From Oceanicola sp. (GTDB lineage Bacteria > Pseudomonadota > Alphaproteobacteria > Rhodobacterales > Rhodobacteraceae): a DNA stretch of 64,000 nucleotides. Positions within the stretch are counted from its first letter, which is position 1; each line of letters begins with the position of its first letter. The position numbers were made by a program, and so were the translations under genes. Below, in pieces: positions 8,262 to 17,202 of the stretch. A model generated the notes under the pieces. That model was not told the origin of the DNA, ran no database searches, and was given only the letters and a program-made list of their open reading frames with translations. The stretch is taken from NCBI GenBank assembly GCA_022447275.1, contig JAKVBK010000012.1:18021-82020 (forward strand). The letters run 5' to 3'.

Positions 8262-8693
8262 ATGCGCGCCCTTGCCGCGATATTCTGCCTTGCCAGCGCG
8301 CCTGCCTTGGCATGGGACGTCACGCTTGGCCCTGTTTGTGTGCTGACCTCTGAAACCGAGGCTGCAACGATCGAACTGACATATGACCCCGCGCAGCCGC
8401 TCTATACGCTGTCGATCACACTGGCGGCAGGGCAATGGCCTGCAGCACCCGCCTTCCAGATGGGCTTTGAGGGCCCCTACCCCCTGACAATCGGCACAGA
8501 TCGGCATGTGCTCTCGGACGATGGGCAAACGCTCAGTGTGGCAGATCAGGGGTTCGGAAATGTTCTCAACGGGTTGCAATTCAATTTGATCGCACGTGCC
8601 GTGTCCGGTAGCGCGTCGCTCGATTTCTCGTTGGAAAATGCGCCCCCGGCCGTGCAGGCCTTCCGGGAGTGCCCGCCCTTTACCGGGGCATGA
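8262..8693 (+). CDS. Conserved hypothetical exported protein
   Basis: 143 residues with a Sec signal peptide: MRALAAIFCLASAPALAW has a short basic n-region, hydrophobic core and an ALA cleavage box near residue 17. The mature part is small and probably beta-rich, with one Cys near its start (GPVCVL) and one near its end (RECPPF) that could form a disulfide in the periplasm. I recognise no enzyme motif. The ATG at 8262 is three bases after a GTG that could also initiate. It follows the VOC gene almost without a gap, so the two are probably one operon. Confidence 0.72.
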   Translation: MRALAAIFCLASAPALAWDVTLGPVCVLTSETEAATIELTYDPAQPLYTLSITLAAGQWPAAPAFQMGFEGPYPLTIGTDRHVLSDDGQTLSVADQGFGNVLNGLQFNLIARAVSGSASLDFSLENAPPAVQAFRECPPFTGA

Positions 8694-8739
8694 GCCTTAG
8701 CCCTCTGCAAACGCGTTTTGAGTGGCAAACGACGGCCCA

Positions 8740-9129
8740 TCACGGCCTGCGGGCAACGCAATCCACTTCGACCAAGGCGCCCACCGCAAGGGCTGTAACC
8801 CCCACGGTCGTGCGGGCCGGACGGCGGGCCGGGTCAAAATAGGCCTGATAGGTCTCGTTGAAGGCTGCGTAATCCCGCTCAAACTCGGTCAGATAGGCGC
8901 GACATTGCACAACATCGGCGAGGCTTAGCCCCATCTCAGCGAGGATCAGGGCGAGGTTCTGCATCACCCTGTCCGTCTGGGCGACAATCCCTTCCGGCAA
9001 CGGCGCATCAGGCGCTTGCGGATCGGTCGGCATCTGCCCCGTCAACAAGACCCAGCCATCGGATTCCACCGCGTGTGAAAATGGGGCGACAGGCCGTGGG
9101 CCAGATGCAAATAGGTGAAAATCCGTCAT
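8740..9129 (-). CDS. RidA family protein (second paralogue)
   Basis: 129 residues, normal RidA length. It contains WVLLTGQMPTDP, then a helix DRVMQNLALILAEMGLSLADVVQ, and ends with the signature region ARTTVGVTALAVGALVEVDCVA, where the Arg corresponds to the carboxylate-binding Arg of RidA. The start is the ATG at 9129. The open frame extends further upstream, but only from this Met does the protein match family length. It is transcribed alone from the 297-base region shared with the next gene. Compared with the RidA at 1087-1488 it is clearly diverged, so the two probably act on different imines or intermediates. Confidence 0.86.
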   Translation of the reverse strand: MTDFHLFASGPRPVAPFSHAVESDGWVLLTGQMPTDPQAPDAPLPEGIVAQTDRVMQNLALILAEMGLSLADVVQCRAYLTEFERDYAAFNETYQAYFDPARRPARTTVGVTALAVGALVEVDCVARRP

Positions 9130-9426
9130 GGTGTGTGCCCTGCGTACGCCGCGCCCCGATGGCGCGGCTTTCCAACCGGAACGGTAGCGCTTTGCGTGGA
9201 CAGGCACAGGCCTCTTTTGCGAGGACACACAGCCCCAATCTTGTTGTGACACCGCAGGCCAGATTGCAATTTTTTGGACGTGTCCGGCAGCAAGATACCT
9301 GACTGCCAGACCCCAAAAGTTAAATTTTTCGGCAATGAATTTGATGTGTTAACTCGCTCAAACAGCCCATTAACCCGCCGTTAAAGCCGAAGCGCAACAC
9401 TGGAAGCATCTCAAAGGAGCACGCCC

Positions 9427-9654
9427 TTGGCCCTCGGTTTCGTTATTCTATCTTTCTTTGCAGCGGTATCGGCTGCCGGCTGGGCGCTGTTTCAAGGCGC
9501 CTCATTCTGGATGGCAACGGCGTGGTTCTATGGGGCAGGGTTTGCAGTTTTCGCAGCGCTGACAGGCCTTCATCTGATGCGCGGCCAGCTGGGCAGGCGC
9601 CGGCTTCAGGCGCAAACCATCAAGCCGCAGCAGCCTGTACCTGCCTTGCGCTGA
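9427..9654 (+). CDS. Small inner-membrane protein, function unknown
   Basis: 75 residues beginning at a TTG. The support is a strong ribosome site, AAAGGAG at 9412-9418, nine bases ahead. The chain has two hydrophobic helices (about residues 3-24 and 28-52: FVILSFFAAVSAAGWALF and TAWFYGAGFAVFAALTGLH), then a basic tail RGQLGRRRLQAQ, so a hairpin membrane protein with a cytoplasmic basic C-terminus is likely. No family is recognised. The upstream region is AT-richer than average, with TTAACTCG and TTAAAG stretches, and probably carries its promoter. It could be wrong, since the gene is short and uses a rare start codon. Confidence 0.55.
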   Translation: MALGFVILSFFAAVSAAGWALFQGASFWMATAWFYGAGFAVFAALTGLHLMRGQLGRRRLQAQTIKPQQPVPALR

Positions 9655-9721
9655 CCCGTACGCCCTCCCTCACACAGCACAACCGCGCCGTTACGGGCAG
9701 ATGTCACCCTACGCGCGCCGC

Positions 9722-11170
9722 TCAGGCGCGCCAGAAATTGACCGTCAGAATGGCATACACCGCCAACAGTTCGAGGCGGCCGATAAACATGCCCGCACAC
9801 AGCAACCACTTGGCCGTATCATTGAGCGGAGCATAGGTGCCCGCTGGCCCGATCGTTTCGCCAAGGCCCGGCCCAATATTTGCCAGAGCAGCGGCAGCCC
9901 CGGAGACGGCTGTGATCATATCCAGCCCTGTCATACTGAGCGCGACCGCCAGCACGCCCATGGTCACAAGGAACAGCACGAAGAAAGACATCACAGAGCT
10001 GATCACATCATCGCCTACCGGCCGCCCCTCATAGCGGGGCGTGAACACACCGCGTGGACTGTGGATTTGCCGGATTTGAGCTCGGATTGCCGCGAAAAGG
10101 ATCTGGTACCGGAAAATCTTGACCGAACAACTGGTCGAGCCGGCGCAGCCCCCAATCAGCCCCAGTAAAAAGAAGCTCATGACAGCAAACGCGCCCCATG
10201 TCTGGTAGTCCGTGGACGCATATCCCGTGCCGGAAATGATCGATGTCACATTGAACAGCGTTTCCCGGAAAACAGGCTCAAAATTCTGCTCCTGCGTCCA
10301 GACCCGATAGACGGTGAGTGCCAGAACGGCGACGACGATCACCTGAAGGTAGGTGCGCACCTGCGCATTGCCAAAAAGCGGTGACAGACGCGCGGCGAGC
10401 GCCTGCACGTAGAGCACGAAGGGCAAGCTGGCCACCAGCATCATGAGCGTCGCGACATATTCTGCCGCGCCCTTGAACTCTCCAAAGGAGGCGTCCCGCG
10501 TTGACATCCCCCCCGTGGCAATCGACGTCAGCGCGTGGGCAACTGCATCAAAGGGCTGCATGCCTGCCGCGATATAGCCCAAGACGCCCGCTAAAGTGAG
10601 GGCCAGGTAAATCCAAACGATGCTGCTGGCGATCTCGGCGGCACGGGGGAGGATCTTTCCAAACGTGTCAAAACTTTCAGATTTGAAGATTTGCATGCCG
10701 CCCACCTTCAGTTCTGGCAAGAACACCATCGCCACAACGATGATCCCGATCCCGCCCAGCCACTGCAGGATTGCCCGCCAAAGCAGCAAGCCACGGGGCA
10801 AAGCATCGAGCCCTGTAAAAACAGTGGCGCCGGTGGTTGTGAGCCCCGACATGGCCTCGAAAAAGGCATCCACGGGGCGGGCTTCTGTGGCCCCGATCAG
10901 AAAGGGCAGCGCCCCGAAGACAGGCAGCGCCAACCACACTCCAGTGGTGACCAAAAAGGTTTGCCGGATTGTGAGCCGCGGCCCCATGCCATTGGCACAG
11001 GCCACCGCCAACAAAACCCCACAGAGCAGCGTCAGAATGGCGCTTTCCAGCAGGGCGGTCCAATTTTCGTGGCCGTCATAGAAGTCCAGCCCCGCGGGCA
11101 AAAGCATCGCGAGGCCGAGAATGGCAACAAGCAGGCCGGTCACATAGCCAACGGGGCGCAAGTCAAACAT
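9722..11170 (-). CDS. trkH: TrkH family potassium uptake protein
   Basis: 482 residues. TrkH is the membrane subunit of the Trk K+ uptake system, which works with the NAD-binding TrkA regulatory ring; no trkA is in this window. Four pore-type repeats are visible: TTTGATVF with GLDALPRG, TSIATGGMSTRDASFG, TSIISGTGYASTDY, and ALANIGPGLGETIGP. The segment LQWLGGIGIIVVAMVFLP and the run GGCAGSTSCSVKIFR are family hallmarks. The start is the ATG at 11170 and the chain has full length. It is transcribed alone, convergent with the small membrane protein. A GCGCGCC/GGCGCGC hairpin (9714-9732) overlaps its stop codon. Confidence 0.94.
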   Translation of the reverse strand: MFDLRPVGYVTGLLVAILGLAMLLPAGLDFYDGHENWTALLESAILTLLCGVLLAVACANGMGPRLTIRQTFLVTTGVWLALPVFGALPFLIGATEARPVDAFFEAMSGLTTTGATVFTGLDALPRGLLLWRAILQWLGGIGIIVVAMVFLPELKVGGMQIFKSESFDTFGKILPRAAEIASSIVWIYLALTLAGVLGYIAAGMQPFDAVAHALTSIATGGMSTRDASFGEFKGAAEYVATLMMLVASLPFVLYVQALAARLSPLFGNAQVRTYLQVIVVAVLALTVYRVWTQEQNFEPVFRETLFNVTSIISGTGYASTDYQTWGAFAVMSFFLLGLIGGCAGSTSCSVKIFRYQILFAAIRAQIRQIHSPRGVFTPRYEGRPVGDDVISSVMSFFVLFLVTMGVLAVALSMTGLDMITAVSGAAAALANIGPGLGETIGPAGTYAPLNDTAKWLLCAGMFIGRLELLAVYAILTVNFWRA

Positions 11171-11254
11171 GTGTCTGGGGTGCGTCAGTCAGCCGGGCAA
11201 GTCAAGCACCGCTGCGCAGCGGGCATCCACAGAGAGGATGCCCGCCTGCCCGGT

Positions 11255-12358
11255 TTAGCCCACGTGGAAGAGCGTGCCGAACAGCTTTGGGTCTAGGCTG
11301 GACTGGGCGAAGGTGTCGCCTTCCGTCAAGACCGAGACGGCATCGTGGCTGTGCAGGCTTTCCTGATGTGATGCAATCACCCGGAAATCACCGATCCGGA
11401 CGTCCTTTTGCAAGGCTTCGCTGAACAGGCGCGCCGCATCTTCAACAAAGATCGGGTTGGCCGCGTTCAGCTCTGCAAAGGCCTGTTCGTCTTCACGCTT
11501 GACCATGACTTGCGTCTCTGTCGGGATCGCGCCGCGGCACAGCTCCACCAGATCCTCAAACCACAGAACCGACGCGTTGGGATCCAGCTTGATCGAGATC
11601 CGCGCAACTGAACGCTGCGAATGCGGCGTGGCCAGTTGCCCCCGCTCGCGTCGTGCGTGCTCAGACAGCTCGAGCGAGCATGGGCAAGTCGAAGAATACA
11701 CGTAATCCAGATGCACGATCTGGCTGCGCACCCCGTCACGCTCAACAAGTTCCAGCGCGATATCGTAATATTGGTAGCCCTCAAGCCCCGAGCGCAAGCT
11801 GCCCAGCTTCATCGGGAAGGAAAAGCGCAACTGTATCCGGGCATCAAAGCTCTCGAGATCTGCCTTATAGTCGTCCAACGCGCGTTCGATCACCTCGAAG
11901 GAAAAGCTCTCCTCCGCATGCCGGTAAAAGGTGCGCATAATGCGGGACATGTTGATGCCCTTCTTCTCGGCCTCAAGGGACACTGTCCCGGTGACAGAGG
12001 TCTCGAGTTGCAGATCTGCGCCGGCCCGGGTGCGGAAACGGATCGGCAAGCGGAAATTCGAAATGCCCACATGCTGAATCTGCTGCTTTGCGCCTTTGAT
12101 CAGGCTTTCCGGGCCGTTCTGCAGATCAGGCAGTGTGTCGCGATATGCTGAATCCACTTTGAATTCTTCCGGGTAGACACGGGCCAGATCGGGATAGTCA
12201 TCCTGCGCGCCTTCGGGCAGAAGCCGTGCGATCGATGGCTCAAGCTCTGCGACTTCCACATGCGTGGCTTGGCCCGCCCATGTGCGCAAAAGCTGCAGCG
12301 CAGCCTCGGCGTCTTCGCGGGTCGGTTCCTGGGTCAGTTCGGAAAAATGGATGTTCAT
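11255..12358 (-). CDS. folE2: GTP cyclohydrolase FolE2 (type IB)
   Basis: 367 residues. FolE2 converts GTP to 7,8-dihydroneopterin triphosphate, the first step of folate and queuosine-precursor synthesis, and replaces the Zn-dependent FolE. Diagnostic stretches are QIQHVGISNFRLPI, GINMSRIMRTFY, the STCPCSLELSEHARR segment with the conserved metal-ligand Cys, and PHSQRS. The ATG at 12358 gives the family length; the open frame extends upstream but without similarity. It is downstream of metZ on the same strand with a 119-base gap that may hold its own promoter. In other bacteria folE2 is often zinc-repressed; I found no convincing Zur box here. Confidence 0.94.
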   Translation of the reverse strand: MNIHFSELTQEPTREDAEAALQLLRTWAGQATHVEVAELEPSIARLLPEGAQDDYPDLARVYPEEFKVDSAYRDTLPDLQNGPESLIKGAKQQIQHVGISNFRLPIRFRTRAGADLQLETSVTGTVSLEAEKKGINMSRIMRTFYRHAEESFSFEVIERALDDYKADLESFDARIQLRFSFPMKLGSLRSGLEGYQYYDIALELVERDGVRSQIVHLDYVYSSTCPCSLELSEHARRERGQLATPHSQRSVARISIKLDPNASVLWFEDLVELCRGAIPTETQVMVKREDEQAFAELNAANPIFVEDAARLFSEALQKDVRIGDFRVIASHQESLHSHDAVSVLTEGDTFAQSSLDPKLFGTLFHVG

Positions 12359-12477
12359 GGCAGCCCCCTCTGTGGCATCCAAGGGCGCGGGAAAAGCTAC
12401 TGCTCTTCGTTGCGCGTTCATACTGATTACGCAAGAACACGCGCCTTGGATCAATCATTTCCGACAGAAATCTGCGC

Positions 12478-13656
12478 TCAGACGGCTTCCAACGCCACGG
12501 AAAGGTCTCGCTCGAGGTCGCCTGCGTCTTCCAATCCGATCGACAATCGCACGGTTCCAGCCGTGATACCCAGGGCTGCGCGTTGCGCCTCGCTGAGGCG
12601 TTGGTGGGTTGTCGTGGCGGGATGTGTCACGATTGATTTTGCATCCCCCAGATTGTTGGAAATCGTGAAGATTTGCAGCGCGTCCAGCAGTCGGAATGCC
12701 GCCTCCTGCCCCCCTGAAACCTCCAGTGCGAGCATGGTGCCCCCGGTTTCCATCTGGGCGGCAGCCACCGCGTGTTGAGGATGGGAGGCCAAGCCCGGAT
12801 AAATCACGCGAACAAGCTTTTCATGGCCTTCAAGCGCAGCAGCAAGCCGGGCCGCTGTCGCCGCTTGCGCGCGGGCCCGCAGGTCCAATGTCTCAAGCCC
12901 CTTGAGCAACACCCAGGCCGTGAAAGGGCTCATGGAGCCACCCGTGTGCTTCATGTAAGGCTCAAGCACTTTGCGAATGTAATGTTCTGTCCCCAACACG
13001 ACACCGCCCAGCACACGGCCCTGCCCATCGATATGCTTGGTGGCGGAATACACCACCACGTCAGCGCCTTGCTCCAGTGCCCGGCTAAAGACGGGTGTCG
13101 CAAACACGTTGTCCACCACCACAGTTGCGCCCACGGCGTGGGCCAGTTCGGCAACCGCTCGGATATCGATGACTTCAAGCACCGGGTTGGACATGGTCTC
13201 AAAGAAGACGGCCTTTGTCTCCGGGCGCAGAGCCGCTTCCCACGCCGCCAAATCCGTGCCGTCCACAAAAGTAACTTCTACGCCAAAGCGCGTCAGAATT
13301 TCTTCGAGGATGTAGAGGCAGGAGCCGAACAGTGCCCGCGACGACACCACGTGATCGCCTGCCTTGAGCAAGGCCATCAGCGCCCCGTTCACGGCCGCCA
13401 TGCCCGAGGCGGTCGCGAAGGCGGCCTCTGCCCCTTCCAGCGCGGCGATCCGATCTTCGAACATGGCTACGGTTGGGTTGCCATAGCGCGCATAGATAAA
13501 TTCGTCCGGGCCGGTCTCGATAAAGCGGGCCTCAGCTTGGGCTGCCGTGTCGTAGACAAAGCCCTGCGTGAGGAACAGCGCTTCAGAGACCTCGTTGTAT
13601 TGGCTCCGGCGGGTGCCCGCATGCACCAGTTTCGTACGTGGGTTCCAGTCGTCCAT
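12478..13656 (-). CDS. metZ: O-succinylhomoserine sulfhydrylase
   Basis: 392 residues of the Cys/Met metabolism PLP-enzyme family. MetZ makes homocysteine from O-succinylhomoserine and sulfide. The chain starts NPRTKLVHAGTRRSQYNE, has the GDHVVSS phosphate-binding area, and carries the PLP Lys in YSATKHIDGQGR. The conserved C-terminal part reads SLGDAKS-like NLGDAKSIVTHPA and TVRLSIGLED. The start ATG at 13656 has GGAGG seven bases ahead. The leader contains a SAM-II riboswitch and an intrinsic terminator, which support a methionine role over cystathionine lyase or synthase activity. Confidence in the exact substrate (succinyl against acetyl) is moderate. Confidence 0.9.
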   Translation of the reverse strand: MDDWNPRTKLVHAGTRRSQYNEVSEALFLTQGFVYDTAAQAEARFIETGPDEFIYARYGNPTVAMFEDRIAALEGAEAAFATASGMAAVNGALMALLKAGDHVVSSRALFGSCLYILEEILTRFGVEVTFVDGTDLAAWEAALRPETKAVFFETMSNPVLEVIDIRAVAELAHAVGATVVVDNVFATPVFSRALEQGADVVVYSATKHIDGQGRVLGGVVLGTEHYIRKVLEPYMKHTGGSMSPFTAWVLLKGLETLDLRARAQAATAARLAAALEGHEKLVRVIYPGLASHPQHAVAAAQMETGGTMLALEVSGGQEAAFRLLDALQIFTISNNLGDAKSIVTHPATTTHQRLSEAQRAALGITAGTVRLSIGLEDAGDLERDLSVALEAV

Positions 13657-13673
13657 GTTGTGCCTCCAGACAC

Positions 13674-13704
13674 AAAAAATCCCCAACCGCAGCCAGCGGT
13701 GGGG
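13674..13704 (-). terminator. Intrinsic terminator in the metZ leader (riboswitch expression platform)
   Basis: On the minus strand CCCCACCGC and GCGGTTGGGG form a nine-pair GC-rich stem with one bulged T and a TGGCT loop, followed by ATTTTTT. It lies between the SAM-II aptamer and the metZ ribosome site, so it would stop transcription before the gene. An overlapping hairpin GTGGG-GCTC-CCCAC (13698-13711) uses the same 5' arm and could act as the antiterminator. Confidence 0.85.
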
Positions 13705-13718
13705 AGCCCCACAAACTG

Positions 13719-13809
13719 ACCTCTTTAGCGGCTTTGATTTGGCAGACCCGAGCCATCCTTTGCCTCGCCCTGCCCCATGGCCCGCAATCCGGTTCACAAA
13801 TCGCCACGG
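13719..13809 (-). ncRNA. SAM-II riboswitch aptamer (metA motif) upstream of metZ
   Basis: Minus-strand leader RNA. P1 is CCGUGGC (13803-13809) paired with GCCAUGG (13775-13781). The P1 loop holds the SAM-II consensus GAUUUG, ACCGG and AUUGC, and the 3' conserved half AAAGCCGCUAAAGAGG lies at 13720-13735 to form the pseudoknot. The stretch between P1 and the 3' half is longer than in the compact form, because bases 13741-13774 make an extra hairpin (GGCAGG/UCUGCC with CGAG/CUCG). The aptamer binds S-adenosylmethionine and here should shut metZ off when SAM is abundant. Confidence 0.85.
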
Positions 13810-13995
13810 TGCGCGTTGACTACGCTGCAGATGCGAAAGGGTCAAGGGGAGGTGCCGGCGCGAGAAGCGGGCGGGCAAGATCCCGCGTTTTGCCAGCAGC
13901 CGTTCCGGCAGAGCTGATCCACAGCACGGCGCACGATGGCTTGCACCGCGCCAGATAAGCGGCATCCTGTGCCGGTCAAACGCAGGAGGTGCTCG

Positions 13996-14700
13996 ATGTC
14001 ATCCGCCCCAATCGATCTGTACTATTGGCCAACGCCAAACGGCTTCAAGATTTCGATCGCACTCGAGGAGATGGGCCTGCCCTACCGCACCCATCTGATC
14101 CCGATTGGCAAAGGCGCGCAATTCGCGCCAGAGTTCCTGAAGATTTCCCCGAACAACAAGATACCAGCCATCGTGGATCCTGATGGCCCTGACGGCGCCC
14201 CGATCTCGATCTTCGAAAGCGGCGCAATTCTGCTGTATCTGGCCCGCAAAACCGGCCGATTTCTGGGCGAGACCGAGCGCGCACGCGTCGCCGTGGAGCA
14301 GTGGCTCATGTGGCAGATGGGCGGTGTGGGCCCGATGGCGGGGCAGACCCACCATTTTCTGAAGTTTGCAAAGCAGGACATCCCCTACGCCAAGGATCGT
14401 TACCGCTCTGAAACCGCGCGCCTCTACGGCGTGCTCGACACACAGTTGGCCGACAATGAATGGATAGCGGGTGACGCGTTCTCGATCGCCGATATGGCCA
14501 CATGGCCCTGGGCGCATCTTTGGGTCGGGCAAGAACAAACGCTTGATGACAAGCCGCACTTCGCGCGCTGGCTAAAGGCCTGCGCAGCCCGCCCCGGTGT
14601 CAGGCGCGGGCGCATGCTCGAGGCCAAGTTGCGGCCCAGTTATGAAGCGGATCGCCCCAGCCTCGAAGCCTTGTTTGGCGCAAAGCTGGAAGACATCTAG
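13996..14700 (+). CDS. Glutathione S-transferase family protein (YfcG/Ure2-like)
   Basis: 234 residues. The N-terminal thioredoxin fold starts IDLYYWPTPNGFKISIALEEMGLPY; the TPN motif is typical of the Nu-class YfcG group, which has disulfide-bond reductase activity rather than strong conjugation. The glutathione contact region is NKIPAIVDPDG followed by FESGAIL. The helical domain has SIADMATWPW. The ATG at 13996 has AGGAGG eight bases ahead. It is a single gene between the metZ leader (divergent) and the thioesterase (convergent, 32 bases after its stop). Confidence 0.88.
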   Translation: MSSAPIDLYYWPTPNGFKISIALEEMGLPYRTHLIPIGKGAQFAPEFLKISPNNKIPAIVDPDGPDGAPISIFESGAILLYLARKTGRFLGETERARVAVEQWLMWQMGGVGPMAGQTHHFLKFAKQDIPYAKDRYRSETARLYGVLDTQLADNEWIAGDAFSIADMATWPWAHLWVGQEQTLDDKPHFARWLKACAARPGVRRGRMLEAKLRPSYEADRPSLEALFGAKLEDI

Positions 14701-14732
14701 GGATTACTGGACAAGGCCCGCCAGCGCCCGCT

Positions 14733-15254
14733 TCAGCGTTTGCTCAGCACAACACCCTGCCCGGCCTGCGCGGGGCGGCCCAAGGCCTGGCTATGCGCGG
14801 CCTCGATCTGCGCCAGCCGCTCTGCAACGACGGTTTGCCAGTTTTCCGGGCGGCGGGTCTCGAGGTTGAAGCCCAGCATCTTGGCTTCATTCGTAGCAGA
14901 CACCGCACCCGCCGCATCCAGCACAGTGTGAAACAGGATAAAGCGTTTGGCATCCACGGCGGTGAGCTGCGTCGTGATCGAGAACGCATCCCCTTCACGT
15001 AACTCCCCTGAATAGGTCACGTGGTTTTCCACGATCACATATTCATGGCCGCCCCGCGCCTCGATCGTTTGAACGGGATGGTTGACCCAGTTCCAGAAAG
15101 CCCAGTTCGCCTGATCGCAGATTGTCAGGTAATGGGCCATGTTGAGGTGCTGAAATTCATCCACCCATGCTGCCTTGACGGTGTTTTCCACCAGACACAG
15201 CGGGCGCGGCACAGCCCCGTCCCAAGGATGCAGGAACGTTTCGGTTTCCATCAT
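14733..15254 (-). CDS. Hotdog-fold acyl-CoA thioesterase
   Basis: 173 residues of the 4HBT-like hotdog fold. The active-site region WVDEFQHLNMAHYLTICDQA is the family helix with an HxN motif and an acidic residue before it. The central strand region YVIVENHVTYSGELREGD is also typical. Two adjacent ATG codons (15254 and 15251) could serve; the upstream hydratase stop is one base away, so the two genes are translationally linked. In carnitine-degrading bacteria a related thioesterase releases glycine betaine from betainyl-CoA. Here it could release carnitine or betaine from its CoA ester, which is inference from the operon. Confidence 0.85.
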   Translation of the reverse strand: MMETETFLHPWDGAVPRPLCLVENTVKAAWVDEFQHLNMAHYLTICDQANWAFWNWVNHPVQTIEARGGHEYVIVENHVTYSGELREGDAFSITTQLTAVDAKRFILFHTVLDAAGAVSATNEAKMLGFNLETRRPENWQTVVAERLAQIEAAHSQALGRPAQAGQGVVLSKR

Positions 15255-15255
15255 C

Positions 15256-16035
15256 TCAGCGCCCCTTCCACTCAGGGGCCCGTTTCTCGGCGAAAGAAGC
15301 CATGCCTTCAGCGGCGTCTTCACTGTCATAAACCTTGGCATAGGCCGGCAAGGTGCCAGACCGCATGACATCGAACGCCTCCTGCTCGGGCAATGTTCCG
15401 GTTGCGGCGTCGATCTCCTTTATGGCCTGCAAGGACAGGGGCGCCGACGCAGCCACACGCTGGGCCAAGGCCCGGGCGGCGTCCATCAGGCTGTCATCTG
15501 GGGTGACCTCATTGATCAGCCCCCAGCGTGCAAGTTCGGCCGCATCCGCGCGGCGCCCTGTCATCATCATTTCCATGGCGATGGCCCGCGGCAGACGGCG
15601 CGGCAGACGCAAGATACCGCCGCTATCCGCCACCAGCCCGATGGTCGCCTCGGGCAGCCCAAAGAGCGCGCTTTCGCTGGCCACGATCATATCTGCCGCC
15701 AGGGCCAATTCGAAGCCTCCGCCCAAGGCCATGCCATTCACCGCGGCAATCACCGGCTTTTTGAGGCCCCAGTATTCCGTCAAGCCCGCAAAGCCCCCGA
15801 TGCCCTGATCGGCATAGGGATCTTCGCCCTCAGCCGCCGCCTTCAGATCCCAGCCCGCCGAAAAGAAACGGCCCGTTCCCGTGATGATCCCAACCGACAA
15901 GCTGTCATCGGCCTGAAGGCGTTCAAAGGCGGCCCCCAGCAGGCGCGAGGTTGCTGCATCGATTGCATTGGCCTTGGGCCGATCCAGCGTGATCTCAAGG
16001 ACGCGCCCGTGCCGTTCGCTTTTCACCACTTCCAT
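15256..16035 (-). CDS. caiD: Carnitinyl-CoA dehydratase / crotonobetainyl-CoA hydratase (CaiD-type)
   Basis: 259 residues of the crotonase family. It follows E. coli CaiD closely as I remember it: [13 protein letters not shown] start then [71 protein letters not shown] and a terminal [10 protein letters not shown]. The oxyanion-hole residues lie in SAGWDL and GGGFEL, and the catalytic Glu pair region is near LPEATIGL. CaiD interconverts carnitinyl-CoA and crotonobetainyl-CoA. The ATG at 16035 lies three bases after the stop of the acyl-CoA dehydrogenase, so they share an operon. This assignment is the anchor for the function of the whole cluster. Confidence 0.85.
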   Translation of the reverse strand: MEVVKSERHGRVLEITLDRPKANAIDAATSRLLGAAFERLQADDSLSVGIITGTGRFFSAGWDLKAAAEGEDPYADQGIGGFAGLTEYWGLKKPVIAAVNGMALGGGFELALAADMIVASESALFGLPEATIGLVADSGGILRLPRRLPRAIAMEMMMTGRRADAAELARWGLINEVTPDDSLMDAARALAQRVAASAPLSLQAIKEIDAATGTLPEQEAFDVMRSGTLPAYAKVYDSEDAAEGMASFAEKRAPEWKGR

Positions 16036-16038
16036 GGA

Positions 16039-17202
16039 TCAGGCCCCCAGCGGACGCAGCAATTGCCGCGAAATGATATGCCGCTGGATCTCGGAGGTCC
16101 CCTCCCAGATCCGCTCGACGCGGGCATCGCGGTAGATCCGTTCCAGCGGCAGGTCGGCCATAACGCCCATGCCCCCGCAGGTCTGGATCGACTGGTCCAC
16201 CACACGGGCCAGCATCTCTGAGCAATAGACCTTCGCCATCGCGCAATCCTCCGCCATCGTCGGAAGCCCCTGATCGACCCGCCAAGCCGTGTTCATCAAC
16301 AGCAGATCACCGAGGCGCAACTCGGTTGCCATGTCCGCCAGAGGAAAGCTGATGCCCTGAAACTTGCCGATCGGCTGGCCGAATTGTTCGCGTGTGGCGG
16401 CAAAATCAAGCGCCACATCGAAGGCACGCTCGGCCCTGGCCTGACATGTTGCGGCGACGGTCAATCGGCCGGGCCCGAGCCATGTATTGACCACCTCAAA
16501 GCCTTGGCCCTCGCCGCCGACCATTTGCCAGTCTTCGACGCGGACGTCATCAAACCGGATGATATTGTTGTAGTAGCCCCGTTGGCCCATGTGCTTGTAG
16601 CCCGGCGCGACCTCCACTCCGGGCGCGTCCAGATCCACGAGGAAACAGGAAATACGCTTGCGCGTGCCCTTGGGCGTGACGTCTTCACCGGTGGCCGCAA
16701 ACAGGATCACAAAGGAAGAAATCTGCGCGTTGGAGATGAAGTGCTTGGTGCCATTGATCACCCAATCGCCGCCCTCCCGACGTGCCGATGTCTTCATGCC
16801 CTTGAGGTCACTGCCCGCATCGGGCTCTGTCATGGCAACACATTCGCGGATTTCGCCCCGCAGGATCGGATCGCGAAACCGCTCGATCTGCTGGCCTTCG
16901 CAAGCCTCCAGAATGTTGTTGGGGCGACGGATACATTCCGCCAGCGCCAGCGACACATGCCCGATCGCCTTTTCCACCAAGGTGAACGACACGCAGTCCA
17001 GCCCGGCCCCGCCCATCGATGTCGGGAAATTGCAGGCATGCAGGCCGATCTCCATGGCTTTCTTGCGGATCTCAAGATCCAGCTCGGGGGGCAATTCGCC
17101 CGTTTCTTCGAGCAGGTCCTCATGGGGCATGAGTTCCTTATCCGCGAAGGCACGGGCCGTATCGAACAACATTTGCTGCTCTTCGGTGAGGGCGAAGTCC
17201 AT
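16039..17202 (-). CDS. Acyl-CoA dehydrogenase (probable gamma-butyrobetainyl-CoA dehydrogenase)
   Basis: 387 residues, standard ACAD length. Present are MDFALTEEQQ at the N-terminus, AMTEPDAGSD and KHFISNA (FAD and substrate contacts), ATREQFGQPIGKFQ, QTCGGMGVM and the catalytic Glu in RIWEGTSEIQR. It oxidises an acyl-CoA to the 2-enoyl-CoA and passes electrons to ETF. It is not close to E. coli CaiA by eye. Its start overlaps the ligase stop by one base (TGATG), and CaiD follows after three bases. From this position, oxidation of gamma-butyrobetainyl-CoA to crotonobetainyl-CoA is the simplest role, but it is inferred. Confidence 0.9.
   Translation of the reverse strand: MDFALTEEQQMLFDTARAFADKELMPHEDLLEETGELPPELDLEIRKKAMEIGLHACNFPTSMGGAGLDCVSFTLVEKAIGHVSLALAECIRRPNNILEACEGQQIERFRDPILRGEIRECVAMTEPDAGSDLKGMKTSARREGGDWVINGTKHFISNAQISSFVILFAATGEDVTPKGTRKRISCFLVDLDAPGVEVAPGYKHMGQRGYYNNIIRFDDVRVEDWQMVGGEGQGFEVVNTWLGPGRLTVAATCQARAERAFDVALDFAATREQFGQPIGKFQGISFPLADMATELRLGDLLLMNTAWRVDQGLPTMAEDCAMAKVYCSEMLARVVDQSIQTCGGMGVMADLPLERIYRDARVERIWEGTSEIQRHIISRQLLRPLGA

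Noticed and set aside
12359..12477. Possible Zur box upstream of folE2 (TTGCG and CGCAA arms)
   Set aside because: The arms are only five bases and do not match Zur sites known to me in alphaproteobacteria.
12772..13719. Plus-strand frame of 315 codons
   Set aside because: Lies fully opposite metZ, whose PLP Lys motif and riboswitch leader fix the coding strand.
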